A stretch of 64,000 bases of DNA from Hexactinellida sp. DTS-2022. Taxonomy: Eukaryota > Porifera > Hexactinellida. Positions 11,857 through 23,241 of this stretch are shown piece after piece; the stretch's first letter is position 1, and every line of letters begins with the position of its first letter. A model generated the notes under the pieces. That model saw nothing but the letters and a program-made list of their open reading frames with translations. It did not search any database and was not told the DNA's origin. The position numbers and the translations under genes were made by a program. The stretch is from NCBI GenBank assembly GCA_028753945.1, contig JAPNXP010000007.1, positions 2,852,001 to 2,916,000 on the forward strand. Direction: 5' to 3'.

Positions 11857-12375
11857 ATGGTGAATACAGTACAAACACGGGAAACAACACCTCCACTGAT
11901 AGATGAGCACTTATATCAGACGGAAACTCATGAGCACTACTCACCACTTTCCAAGTTCCCACGACCCTCTATAGTAGATGATTACGAAAGTCAAATTTCG
12001 CTCCCTCCTCCCCTGGGCACTATCATAACGGACTATAACTTCATAAATGAAAACAACGATTATCTATCTTGCATCTACAGGCAGAACCCGACTCAATGCC
12101 TAGTGAGGCCTTGTGCATCGTTTATGTTTTCGATATTGTTCTGAGGGATACATCTTCAGGTGAAATTAAATGAGAAGGATATATATTAAATTGTCTCCTT
12201 AAGTACTTGCTTGATAGAGTGCCCTCAACTGTTCCAATAGTGTAGAGATCATTGTCTTTTTGTGTAATACAGCCTGTTAAAATTCTAGGGCATGCAGAAC
12301 AAACAGATGCCCTTGCAAAAAGCAGAGCGAAAATGCAATAGTAAATGCCATGGGGGAAAAACATGCTTCAATTAA
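11857..12375 (+). pseudogene. Degraded C-terminal fragment of a KRBA2/Ginger-like integrase
   Basis: A 95-codon open stretch (11857-12144) is followed, with frame changes and stops, by a cysteine-rich tail at about 12222-12375. The tail reads CNTAC, a stop, then SRACRTNRCPCKK. After a frameshift it continues KCNSKCHGGKTCFN and stops at 12375. This spacing of cysteines resembles the CXC-like tail found at the end of KRBA2/Ginger-type integrase-derived proteins. No integrase core is visible upstream, where a miniature element ends at 11845. The tail motif is seen directly. Family placement is inferred from memory of the motif. Confidence 0.45.
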
Positions 12376-12742
12376 AAAATAGATAGTTTTGGGCGCTGAT
12401 AGATAGCGTGTTTCTATATGACCTTTATATTATTTAGTTAACAATAAATGAAATTGTTTGGGCATCAACTTTTAACAAACATATTTCGTTTCATTTTGAA
12501 AATATGGGATTAGAGAAAAGATATGTAGAATTAGACGGGAGATTGACCTCCTGGGTTGAGCTCCATGTCACAATGATATTTGACTGAGCACTTCTATATT
12601 AACAATTGCAAGTAATAAATTAATATAACCCGATTATAATCTAGAAATTTGACAAATATGATTGGACACATTGTTATTTAGTTATTGTTCAAAAGTTCAC
12701 ATTTTAGCCGCCCATTATCGAAAATATATATTTCCAGTGCGT
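12376..12742. other. Non-coding stretch
   Basis: Nothing recognisable was seen between the integrase tail fragment and the GTGCATATGCAC repeat. Confidence 0.4.
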
Positions 12743-13431
12743 TTACACTGGTGCATATGCACTTAATTAAAAGTGACTTCTCAAAGTGCATATACACCAG
12801 TGTACATGCATATACACCAAGAAGCTGGTGTACATGCATGCACACTGGTGCAGGCCTGGGGTCAATTACTCTAAAATGTAATATATTACTATGACTATTA
12901 CTATTACTATTACTATTACATTATTATAATATGTAATATATTACTATTACTAACTTTCACTATTACTAACTTTTACTATTACTTTTAATATTACTATTAC
13001 AAATTACAAGACACTTACGAAGACTCTGCTATGATTCAGAATGTTTGAAGTTTATTATTGTAAATGATTATCACACACAAACAAAACATATTATCTAACC
13101 TAAGCAAACTACTAATTTCAATAGAGTGACAAATTCAAAACGATGATCATCTTGCCTTAAATTTATTTTAATAACTTCCCATTTCTTCACGAAAATCAAA
13201 TAAGCCAGTCCGAAGTTATAGAATTGTAATAGATAATTCCTATTATAATAGGTTCTATTACTATGACTATACTATTACATCCTATTTGAAACACTATTAC
13301 TTATTACTGTTACTATTACTTCTAAAATGTAATCGTTACTAATACAATTACTATTACATATTACTATTACCCCAGGCCTGCACTGGTGCACATGCATTTA
13401 CACCGAAAGTGCATATATACTGCAACATTAA
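12743..13431. repeat. GTGCATATACACCAG repeat split by a hAT element
   Basis: Several direct and inverted copies of CACTGGTGCATATGC-like units occur at 12743-12850 and continue at 13381-13431. The unit is self-complementary. The repeat is interrupted at CACTGGTG by the element 12851-13380. Confidence 0.65.
12851..13380. mobile_element. Non-autonomous hAT element with TTACTA-rich core
   Basis: The ends are CAGGCCTGGGGT and its inverse. The exact 8 bp duplication CACTGGTG lies at 12843-12850 and 13381-13388. The subterminal parts are runs of ATTACTATT-like units on both sides, a common design of short hAT elements. Confidence 0.9.
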
Positions 13432-14277
13432 TACTAGATATTGTTAAATTTAACTATTTCATTAAGTTAATCTAAGTATAATATAACTAAATTATTGATG
13501 AGATACAATAACAGCGAAGCGGTTAGTGCGTGAAATATACGGTCGCGAAAATACTCCAATAATAACAATATGCTGTAAAAACTTTTATATAAAACAAAAA
13601 TTGAATGCAAAATGCATGGAATGCCGGGTAATTTCGCATTTAGATGAGAGAATTTAGATAAATAATGCAAAATCTAAATTATTAAAACTCGATAATGTTT
13701 GTGAACTTGTTTTTTTGTTTGTCCAGATCGTATTAAAGTGATGGTGTAATATAAACCGCATATATGGAGATATAAACTAACTTCTAAATGCAGGGTTTTC
13801 AATCCAATCAAATCCAATCGATAATACAATCAAATGAATAATTTTTTTTGAAATCGATATCAATAACCAATCCAATCGATAAGATGATCTGACAATCCCA
13901 TCCAATCGAGAATCGAGAATTATTTATCGATTTTCTATCGAAAATTTAGAGATTAATTATAGACTATTTATCATTATGATAATAGATTATCTAAAAATTA
14001 TTTATGGAATATTTATGGATAATCTATCAATAATCCATCGATTTTCTAAAGATCGAGAACGATCGCAAAGCGACTGAGATCGAAGGGCCCGTCAATAAAA
14101 AACAGGGTAATTGATAAAAATCTAAGAAGAGAAACATACAATTGTCACCAACCATTAGAAGTTCTTCATCTCTGTTAGAAAGGAGAAGTAATAAAGGCAC
14201 CAAGTCCGAAGTGAAGAGTCTATTAAGAAATGTGACTTAATTTATTGCAATAAAGTAATTAATTGAAAGGGATCAAA
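13432..14277. repeat. Non-coding stretch with CAATCGATA-type simple repeats
   Basis: From about 13800 to 14060 degenerate repeats of CCAATCGATA and ATCTATCGATT occur. The block ends with GATCGCAAAGCGACTGAG, which resembles the tail of the second Helitron family at 15425. No gene is seen. Confidence 0.4.
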
Positions 14278-14340
14278 TCTAAACCATTAAAACACAAACC
14301 TACGTGTATATGTGGTCGGGTGTATATATATATATATATA

Positions 14341-14897
14341 TATATACTATTAAAACACAAGAAGGGTGTGTATCATAGACTCCTTAAGATAAGGACTGGA
14401 ACGTCGCGATCTCGGGGTTTTTAACTTGAGTGAGAGGTGGCTCCAATTATAAAATTGAAAAAGCATTAGATTTCAGGGTTATAAATATGATTTTTGGCAT
14501 ATAAGGGGTAACTTTTGGCACCCGTCAACAATTTGAGGTTTTCACTCAAAATTTCTCATACCTCAACAAGTTATGACGTCATTGTCACATTTCGAGAATC
14601 CCGAAAAGTCACTAAATCGCACACAATTCGCGCACTCTAAGAGATAAAAATCTGAAATTAAATAGAACATGCACATTAATGATGCGGACACTTTGGTCAC
14701 ACCAGATTGCCAATATGCTTAATCATTATCACATGATGACGTAATCACTAAAATTTCACATTTTTAAATTTGACTATTTAGGCCGATTTACGCTTTATAA
14801 TCAATGTTAAAAGTGTATAAACCATACACCAACCGCGAAGCGGTTGGTATGTGGTTGGGTTCTGCCGCAAAGCGACCTAGCAAGCGAAGTGCACTAG
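14341..14897 (+). mobile_element. Non-autonomous Helitron, family 1, copy 1
   Basis: The left end TATACTATTAAAACACAAG matches the other copies but lacks a clean TC. It lies in a TA run. A second left-end-like sequence starts at 14278. The 3' end shows a palindrome around ACCGCGAAGCGGT and finishes GCACTAG before T. CTAG before T is the usual Helitron end. Relatives lie at 49363-50050 and 57039-57541. Confidence 0.7.
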
Positions 14898-14936
14898 TAT
14901 ATATAGATATACTGTAGCATCAATTTATATAGATAC

Positions 14937-15310
14937 TAGCGTGCTTCGTGGAAGAACCCAACGACCGCCAACAAGTTGAGGTTTCAACTAGAAATTTGCC
15001 ACACCTCGACAAGTTATGACGTTATTGTCACATTTCGAGAACCCTGAGAATTCACTTAATCGCACATAATTCGCGCCCTTTAAGAGATAAAAATCCTAAA
15101 ATTAATAGATGTACACTAATGATGCGGACATGTTGGTCACACCAGATCGCCACTATGCTAACTCATTATCGCATGATGACGTAATCATTAAAATTTCACT
15201 ATTTAGTCTATTAACGTTATATAATCAATATTGGGAGTATATAAACCACACACCAACCGCTTCGCGGTTGGTGTGTGGTTGTGTTCTGCCGCGAAGCGAC
15301 CTTGCAAGAA
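14937..15310 (+). mobile_element. Truncated Helitron family 1 pieces
   Basis: A short inverted tail piece (14937-14962) is followed by a direct body copy lacking the 5' end (from 14966). The body contains a perfect palindrome ACACCAACCGC/GCGGTTGGTGT near 15250-15275. It ends around GCGAAGCGACCTTGCAAG without a clear CTAG. Confidence 0.6.
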
Positions 15311-15424
15311 TAAGCTGGAATGTGTCCTAAAAAGATTCCGGATTTGTCCTAACATCGGAATTGGAATTAGTCCCAAATGTCAAATTGCAATGTAAATAAC
15401 GATTGAAATTTAATGCTTACGAGC

Positions 15425-16712
15425 CCTTCGGTCTCGGTCGCTTCGCGACGGATCACTCTCTCACAAAAGTCGCTTCGCGACTTTTGTTTGTTCGTGTTAC
15501 ACACAACGCAACACAATTAATTAACGGCTGTTTTGCGGCCTCACACTCCTTAAATATCACTCATATTAAATAAGCTAAACCTGTGACTTGTAAATTACAT
15601 GTACTCAATTCCGTATCCTGCTATTTAGGACCCAAGTATGTCAACTAATCAATTAATTAATTCATGTTATTTACTAACCCAGGATTTACTGCACAGGAAA
15701 ATTGTTTGTAAATAGTTGAATTACTTTGATAGTAATTAGTAATATTATGTATATACTCTATTAGTAGCCCCTATTCGAATAATCGCCTACCTCCAATAAT
15801 AGCCCCCCAAATTAGCAAATACAAATTTACTACCGGTGCTCAGTAAATTTCTTTATCTAATATTAGTCGCAATACGATTATCAACCGACTATACTAAATA
15901 TATTGAATCAACAAGTGATATTCTCGAAAAGTCACAAAAATTATTGGTCAGAAAATGGCCTATGTGATTAACGTAAGCTAAATAAATCACGAATAGAAAT
16001 AAACTGATGGAAACCAAACTGGATTAATCAGTATGAAATTTCGGAAAATAATGTAGGTGAAGATAAACACGCTGCATCATCAATATGTCATTAATTATGC
16101 AGAAGATATACAGTAAATAGTTGAATTACTTTGATATAATATTATGCAAACTTATGTGTTTGACGTAAGCTAAATACATCACAAATAGAAATTAACTTGA
16201 TAGAAGCCAAACTGGATTAATCAAGTATGCAATTTCGGAAATAATGTAGGTGAAGATTAAATCATCAAACCTCAAAATATGCAATGACGCAGCAATAGGA
16301 GGTTAAATTTTTGCTATTGCCTGGCTCAGATTAAGTGCAAAAATTATACAAATTTCTAGAGACATGCAATACATTCTGTCGATTGAACCAAAAGTGTAAG
16401 AGCTGAATCCAAATTAGTTCCTACGTGACGTCACATTCCCATAAATCGGTATACGTGTCTCATTGTATGTTGTGTTATCATCTAAAATTGTGGGCGAATC
16501 AAATAAAAACTGAAAGACTTATTTCCAAATATGTGCGTTTATGACGTAATAATCCCGGTATTTCGCTTAGAAAACCAATAGATCGTTGTCGCAGTACAAA
16601 ATTACCACTGTATACAAATTTTCAGCTTTCTGGGACTCGTGGTCTTTCCAATTAATTCTGGACAAACACACACACAATCAAACACACAACAATTCCGCTT
16701 TTAATAAATAGA
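15425..16712 (-). mobile_element. Candidate Helitron, family 2
   Basis: On the minus strand it starts TCTATTTATTAAAAGCGG after an A. It ends after a perfect hairpin AAAAGTCGC GAA GCGACTTTT and a second TCGCGAAGCGA. The terminal CGAAGGGC recurs at 14066-14085. The final CTRR is not clear, so the 3' boundary is approximate. No RepHel protein is present. Confidence 0.4.
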
Positions 16713-16938
16713 TTAGCAAAGAAACAGTAATCAAGTGAAATTTAAGATAGCAAATAAATAAATAAAATTGAAAGAATGATTATTTGTTTGGATTAGAACT
16801 TAGAAGTAAATATTTTGAAATATCTACTGGAAAACTTTCAAAATACCTTTTACTTTTGCCCTGAAAATCGGACATATTACTTTCATGACAATTATGCGTT
16901 CTGCACATGCCTGACAAAAGCCTCCGTGTACACAGTCT

Positions 16939-17345
16939 TCATGTAGGAGTGCTTGTGAAACTAAGTGATCCTTGCAAGAGGGAATCAAATTCTAAAGCAG
17001 AGGAGGGCATCTTGGGTTGCAAAATCCTTCTCCTCTTGAACATACTGCTCTCTAAAGATTTGAAAGTAACTGAAGACGCTTCATTTAGTCCTCGGCAGGT
17101 ATCATTAAATACTTCTCGGAGATTAGCTGATGATACTTCAGCTTTCCTTTTAATAGTATTGCTAACGATAATCTTTTCAGATCTGTGCATCGCAGCATCG
17201 TGGTTATGTTGGGCGTTTAATTCTGCTAAGATTTGTCTGTTTGTCAATTTTGCCAGTACAAGCTTCGAAAGAATACACACTTGGTGTAAATGGAATTGCC
17301 GTATTCTCCGGACTTTACATACCGAAAACCTGACATTCGTAATTA
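16939..17345 (-). pseudogene. FLYWCH-type zinc-finger transposon protein fragment
   Basis: The minus strand encodes, in one frame, a 113-residue stretch with QILAELNAQHNHDA followed by a basic KIKRKAEVSS-like region (seen as TIKRKAEVSSANLREVF). The preceding part in another frame reads GFRYVKSGEYGNSIYTKC. Together they resemble a FLYWCH finger (aromatic-Cys-Cys-His-x-His order) and the helix that follows it in Mutator-associated proteins. A frameshift separates the parts and no transposase domain follows. Confidence 0.55.
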
Positions 17346-17565
17346 GTTGAATTCAATTTATTGCCTTCAATTATAGAATATTCCATGATGAACGAAAATG
17401 GGTAAAAACACTTTATAGTTCCATTTGAGGATTTGAGATTTAAAAAACATAATATAGTGTATATTCCGATACTGTGTAAAGCAGTTCATCATGTTATGTT
17501 CATTCTATGAAAAAAAACGATTAAAGTTTTTAAGATCGATTCTAATCGCGATTATTATTCTCAGT

Positions 17566-20080
17566 CAGTTGCGGCGCCAGCAAGCTTTCACAGGGGGGGG
17601 CAAGGAGACTCGTGTGGGGGCCAACTTGTGCTGCCATTAGTACCCAAACTTGGACCCCCTTCAAATATCCCAAATACTCTGTATGATAAGTGTATGTTAA
17701 AAATCTCACAAACACATACGACCTACAGGCAACAGCAGACGGATCTTTCTACTTCCCAGGCTAGCATATGCGTCAATCACTTGATCCAGATCGACGTAGA
17801 CGTGCGCTCCCGGTTGATTGAAAGTGTGCCTAGATCGCCAGGACGAGGTCGTCCATCGTGCTCCGCAGATATGTCTTAACCCTTTTTAGGCAGGAAAATG
17901 ATCGTTCATTCTCCGCTGTCGTAATAGTACAAGCGATTTGATATGCAGTGTGTAGTTGAACGTAGCAGGCGGGATGTGGCTCTATGAAGATCAGAACCTC
18001 TAGCATAGTCTCACATTCAGGTGATGCTCGAGCATACTGGGCTGCAAACACCTCGCACTCACTCTTTAGTAGCCCATGTCGTAGGTGGTAGTCTCAACGA
18101 ATGGCTGCAGTGTGGTCACATCCAAAAATCGCTCAGACTGTGGAAACAAGGAAGACATTGAGTTCACACTTCGCCACTGAAGCGCCTGCGTAATTCTCCG
18201 ACAAAAAGACTGTGATTATTCTATCAAAGAGGCGCGTCCTGTAGTCTGCCTTCACCCACACTCACTGGTTGGCACCCCCCTCTGCAACGACGTCGACGGA
18301 GTTCAAGTGGCGCAGCAATGTCGAATTTTGTCGACAACGCTGATATCTGCTCCCATACTTCATCAAAAAATGCACACGGAGTAAATCAGTTTTGAGAGAC
18401 TTCACCAACTCCACTGCCCTCGAAATATCCAGATCCTTGCCCTTTAGGTAATTGGCCACTATAGCCGCCTTTCTAGCAGACTCTGGAAGATACAGAGACA
18501 CACTACAAAGTCTGTGTCCACAAAACCAGCGATTGCTTGCGCTGCGGAGCGTCTGTCGGCATTGACATCCTCTATTAAATGGTCTGTGGAGTCGAGGATA
18601 GAGCCCAACGTCTCAACAACCGCTTGGCAGGCCTCGGCTTGACAACACCAGCGAGTTTTAGACAGAGAATTCAATTTGCGTTGTTGTAGAGCCTTACCGC
18701 CAGGGTGACCCCGTATCCTTTGTGTGGCAACGAAATAGTCGTAGGGGACGCTTGCGGAGAAGAAACCGTGGAGAGTTGCCATATTGGTGAAGAACGAGGA
18801 GGCCTTGTCGATACCCTGGACAGTGGAAACAACAACGAAGTTAAGTCTGTGAGCCCAATAATGCACATATATTGCCATGGGACATACCTCTTGTTTCATT
18901 AGGGCTTGCAAGACGTTCAACCGACCTGCCATGACGTTTGCTCCATCATAGCATTGTGTAACCAAGCGGGCAGCTGGATCCACCTCCATTTCGCTGAGGA
19001 CATCTCTCAGCTTCTGCAGCACCGATCTAGCATCTAGGCCCTCCGCCTTCACCAAGTTGCAAAAAACCTCGTGCAATGTACCTTCAGACACATAGAGGAT
19101 GCACACAGATAGCTGTTCGTCTTTGCCGACATCCTTGCACTCGCCACACAGCAGCGAGAAATACTTCGAATGCTTCAGTGTGTGGAGTATGTCCTTTCGA
19201 ACAGCGCTGGCTAGGAGGCGAAGGATGTCATCTTGAACCTTGGAGCTTCTGCTGCACAATGCTGTCGTGGATCGCATATGAGTCCAGAATCTCAAGAAAG
19301 TTTCCTCGGTTGCGAAATCCACAGTTGAATCCAGACTCGAACACCTCGCCGTCGACGTCCAACAGCCTACCCTCTCTGTGGCCTCTCAGAGGAAGATCCT
19401 GTACAGCACAGAGCGCGAAAACCTGAGCTACCGTCTTCAAATAATGGCGGTTGTCCAGGATGTTCTGACGGAAAATGCCTTGATCTTCAGTGCAATGACC
19501 CAGAACGCTTGGTCTCCTTGACGGCAGACCACTTTGCAGCGGAGTCGAGATGGACTATGGATACCTCATGTGCTTTCAGACCTTTGCCCTCCTCGATGGC
19601 ATTTTCCCATTCGAAAAGCCTTTCACTGTCCACTGCTCGCTGCTGTTGGACGTCCGAAAAGCCCTACAACAGTAGCAGAATAACGCATCCACCGTCTGCG
19701 AGTACTCCAACCAGTTCCGGTTGAGCTACCATTCCTTCTGGAATGCGCGGTCCCTAGTACCAAACTTTCGTTTGGGATAGGTTCTCAGACTGGTTTGAAC
19801 GGGCTGGTCTGCGAGGGACGAAGCGATGTCAGTGACTACAGGCAGAGGCACAGCAAACAGGCAAATCAAAACGAGCGAATGTAAGCAGTTCAACATGATC
19901 AGATTCAGAGGGGAGATCACTAGGGGAATCAAAAAATGAATTACATGCTGAATCTATGGGAGGTGCATCTTCGAAATCAGAATCGGGGTTGGACTTGGGA
20001 CGCTTGGGGTCAGCAGCCGCAACATCTGCACTGGGTCCAGACTCAGATGAGTGGGCACGCTTTGCGAAAATCGGAAACAT
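17566..20080 (-). mobile_element. hAT-A: ZMYM1-like hAT transposon, degraded
   Basis: The transposase gene occupies most of this span. The downstream boundary is placed at the hAT-like terminus CAGTTGCGGCGCCAGC at 17566, about 260 bp past the gene's stop. The opposite end was not found. It would lie upstream of 20080, where the inversion breakpoint at 20199 intervenes. Confidence 0.6.
17830..20080 (-). pseudogene. hAT transposase, ZMYM1/TTF-type, broken
   Basis: It starts at the ATG at 20080 (MFPIFAKRAHSSES) with an acidic low-complexity N-terminus. A TTF-like zinc-finger segment follows (PVQTSLRTYPKRKFGTRDRA). Then come FLEILDSYAIHDSIVQQKLQ and a well-preserved 287-residue DUF4371-like core at 19322-18459. 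That core holds SLLCGECKDVGKDEQLS, VTQCYDGANVMAG and HYWAHRLN. The C-terminal hAT dimerisation segment reads TAENERSFSCLKRVKTYLRS, and a TAG ends it at 17830. At least three frameshifts and one internal TGA near 18090 break it. It would bind element ends and catalyse cut-and-paste transposition in the nucleus. This copy cannot make an intact protein. Confidence 0.85.
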
Positions 20081-20198
20081 AGGATATAATCTAACATAGT
20101 TATAAAGTAACATAAAAAGCATTATAAGCTTATAGGTTGAGTTGTGCATAAGCAAGAATATGTTCATATAAATTGTGTCGCTCGCCTAGTACATAGAA

Positions 20199-21410
20199 AT
20201 GTGTTCGATGATGAGTACCACAACCGGAGCGGAAATTGCAACAGAAACAATCAAAGGGCTTGAAAACATAGGATTAGGTGGTGCATGGGGAAAACTAAGT
20301 GGAGTAACTACTGATGGTGCCCCTGCCATGATCGGCACAAGGGTAGGAGCAGTGACAAAACTGACTGAGCATGCTAAAGAACAGGGTGAAGCTTGTATGG
20401 GTGGAGTTTCGACTTCTGAATCCCATGAAATAATGAGGTATCACTGCATTATTAACCAAGAAGCACTATGCCCCAAAGCAATTGGGTTTGAAGAAGTAAT
20501 GTCAACTGTGATTAAAGACGTGAACATCATCCGATCACATGCTCTCAACCACAGACAATTCAAGATTGTCCTAGATGAGTTTAACGCCGAGTATTCTTAC
20601 ATATGTTTCTATACAGAAGTTCGATGGCTTAGCAGTGGGAAGGATTTGGAACGTGTCTTTGAGTTAAAAAATGTCATTGCGGAGTTCTTGCTGAGCAAAG
20701 GCCGTGAATGCCTTTTGACCAATCCGGAGTTCGTGTCAGATGTTGGGTACCTTGCTGACATTACAAGCCACCTCAACAGTCTCAACACTCAACTGTAGGG
20801 GAAGTCAAAGATCATCTTGGATATGATTGCCAGTGTCGATGCCTTCACCAACAAATTGAGACTTCTAAAACGCCAACTGGCACGAGAAGACATCACCCAT
20901 TTCCCTTTACTAAAATCTCTGGGAAAAGATTGCCGATCAGCACAGGAGTACATTCCGTCAATCGATCACCTGATAGAGCAATTTACAGAACACTTCGCTG
21001 ATTTTCGTAGGTATCAGTCTGAGTTTGACTTGATATCCAATCCAATTATATTTGATATTGATACTGCATCTGCAAACCTACAGCTCGAACTGCTATCTCT
21101 CCAGAGCGATCCAATCATCAAAGCGGACTTCCAAACTCAAATCAGTAAAAGGGATTTGTTTGCGTTATACAAATCACTTCCACGCGAACATTATCCAAAC
21201 TTAAGGAGACGTGCGCAGAGAATGTTTTCTCTCTTTGGTAGCACCTATATTTGTGAGCAAACCTTTTCATTGCTGAAGCTTACAAAATCGAAAGTACGAT
21301 CAAGACTAACAGATGAACATGTGGCAGCATTACTTCGTTTGAGTACGACAGAGCTAAAGCCAGACCTTATGAAACTTGTCCATCAAAAACAACCTCAAAA
21401 GTCACATTAA
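20199..21410 (+). pseudogene. hAT-B transposase, C-terminal half
   Basis: It encodes roughly 400 residues in one frame. A single TAG at 20796-20798 splits it into 199 and about 200 residues. Motifs seen are TTDGAPAMIG (the second conserved Asp region of this hAT group), YHCIINQEALC, EVRWLSSGKDLERVF, and the C-terminal REHYPNLRRRAQRMFSLFG through SLLKLTKSKVRSRLTDEH (dimerisation region). The stop interrupts SLNTQL-GKSK where relatives usually have a Gln. The protein lacks its N-terminal finger and first catalytic region, which are at 23242-23879 on the minus strand. I chose 20199 because homology begins there. It is a breakpoint, not a true start. Confidence 0.85.
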
Positions 21411-21567
21411 TCTTATAATTTTAAGTACAATAAACGTTTGTTCCCCTTGCCATAATTTAATGTATGAAAATGTTAAACATATTGGGACACTTGGATTAGT
21501 GAGGCCCGCCGAGGTCTACAAATTACCTGAATGTGGCCCGCAGGGTGCAAAAGGTTGACCACCCCTG
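20199..21567 (+). mobile_element. hAT-B, 3' half, inverted relative to its 5' half
   Basis: This carries the C-terminal half of a GTF2IRD2/SCAND3-like hAT transposase and the right terminus GGTTGACCACCCCTG (ending 21567). TTATAGAG follows. The 5' half lies on the other strand at 23242-24261 and carries the same flank. See the finding on the inversion. Confidence 0.88.
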
Positions 21568-21839
21568 TTATAGAGCATATTTTTCTGTACAAGAAACTGC
21601 TGAGTGTTTGAGTTGCAATTTGGTTAAAGTCAAACCATAAAATGACTGGACTATTAGTGGAGAGCGAGTTGTTGTTACTTTAATAAAGACGTGGTGAATA
21701 TTCACCACGTCTGTGCCATGCACAGTTCACATGCCTAGATGCCTGGAGATCCTTGCAACTGTCGATGTGCATAGCAAATTAGTAATGCACCGGCAGCATA
21801 CACGGGTTGGCTAGTTCCTTGCGTGAGTGAATTTTCCCC
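21568..21839. other. Former right flank of hAT-B, non-coding
   Basis: It begins with the target duplication TTATAGAG (21568-21575). It contains a perfect 24 bp palindrome at 21688-21711 (GACGTGGTGAAT and its inverse). No gene is seen. Confidence 0.6.
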
Positions 21840-22600
21840 TTCGCCGCTCAGCCATCTAGTGACTTCGCTATGTGGTTTTCCTGATCAACGCTATAGATGT
21901 CCGCGACGTCCTGCGAATATTTGTACACGTTATTCGCTGTGGCACCGTTCGCATCAATGCGACGAATGCGACGAAGGACACCTTGATATCGCCTACTCCA
22001 CGTAGCGGACGACTGTGATATACTGCTGCAGCGTTGCGATGTCCGTCATCTCGTCGACCATGCTCGCCCAGATTGTGGATTATATTTTCAGTAAGCTGTT
22101 GCGAAATTAGTGCAACAAACTCATATACTGACGTCGAACTTGTGTGCTTGAAATCAGAGTTACAGTAATTTGAACCGATCTTGTTGACAGGAGTGTAGCG
22201 AGACAACTTTTTGGAGCGCAATCTCCTTAATAGCCTAGGTGATGAGCCTGATGCGTTGGGCAACGGATGATGGTCTCTGCTGATCTACTTTGACTTTGTG
22301 CACGTCTGCGTTCAAATTATCCCTTAGCCTATTTGACTTACAGGATAGGCAGGCTTCACTATATAACTCTGCGAAGTTAGCTTTGCCTTTTGTTTGTTGG
22401 TTGTTGCATACCAGGCAAAGTGCACAACCGTTAGCTTGACTAACGAACACTTCGGTTCCTTCGTCCTGATTATTATATCTCACCGACTGCAGCGATCGAT
22501 TGTCGAGCAAAGGAAGCAGGTGACAGTGGCGGCAGAGCTTAAGAAGGCTCGTTGGACCAAGTTGAAGCTTCTTCAGAGGGTGTAACCATAATCCCGATCC
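21840..22600 (-). pseudogene. hAT-C: KIAA1586/ZNF862-like transposase fragment
   Basis: The minus strand encodes an N-terminal finger-like stretch (CALCLVCNNQQTKGKANFAEL, with a later HK pair) at 22510-22240. It is followed by YEFVALISQQLTENIIHNL. In a shifted frame it then reads WASMVDEMTDIATLQQYITV, which matches the first catalytic Asp region of hAT transposases. Then comes GDIKVSFVAFVAL. Several frameshifts and a stop separate these parts. The C-terminal half is absent. The family name is from motif resemblance. Confidence 0.55.
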
Positions 22601-22651
22601 GTTTCACTTTTGCAGACTGTTTTTTCTCAAATAAATAATTGAAAGTAATCT

Positions 22652-22925
22652 CAGGGATTGATACAGAAATTTTTCATGGGGGGGACTTTCCTCGAAAAAG
22701 ACTGTTCCCTTGGAATCTGGGCTTGGATAAAGGAGCAGCATATACATATATAAGCCAAAACTAATGTATTTAGTTGGCATAATCATTCTATGCTTTAATC
22801 CTGTTTATATTAGCAATTACTTATCCTTTATTTAATAACTATGAGGCAAAGTTAAACAATTTCTGGGATGGGGGCTTTCCTGGGTGGGGAAATCCCAGGG
22901 CCCTCCCCCTCTGTATCACACCCTG
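22652..22925 (+). mobile_element. Non-autonomous hAT-like element, copy 1
   Basis: The ends are CAGGGATTGATACAGA and the inverse of CAGGGTGTGATACAGA, with G-rich subterminal blocks. An inverted copy is at 49007-49277. No exact 8 bp duplication is visible at either copy. Confidence 0.65.
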
Positions 22926-23241
22926 AATCTTCATAATTCTAATTCTTGGTAATTTCTTCTTGGTAACTTCACTTACACCAAGCAGAAATTATCAATTTAA
23001 ATATGATCCGCTCTCTTTAATTTTTTGATTTTTAAGTTACAATTCATGATATTGGGCATTACGATAAAGATTAGATGCCCCTTTGCACCCTCTAAAAATA
23101 CTGCACATGATTATTGATAATTTACTTTAGCATTGTGATAATAGTTAAGCAAGCCTGATTCCTAGAACTATTGTAAATTTGATCATATACAAAGTGTTGA
23201 TGTTTACTGAGATGATACGCTGACATTTCCATATTGTGGTA
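22926..23241. other. Stretch leading to the inversion breakpoint
   Basis: No gene is seen. The minus-strand frame continues openly from hAT-B into this stretch to 23122, but the translation past ITEELYS (23242) no longer resembles a transposase. Confidence 0.5.

Noticed and set aside
16907..17350. 147-codon plus-strand frame
   Set aside because: The opposite strand encodes the FLYWCH-like fragment with better motif support. The plus frame has no recognisable domain.
18671..19440. Plus-strand frames of 65-116 codons across the ZMYM1-like gene
   Set aside because: They are shadows of the minus-strand transposase, which has recognisable conserved motifs.
22652..22925. Exact 8 bp target duplication for this hAT-like element
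   Set aside because: The flanks AGTAATCT and AATCTTCA share only AATCT out of register, so no duplication is claimed.
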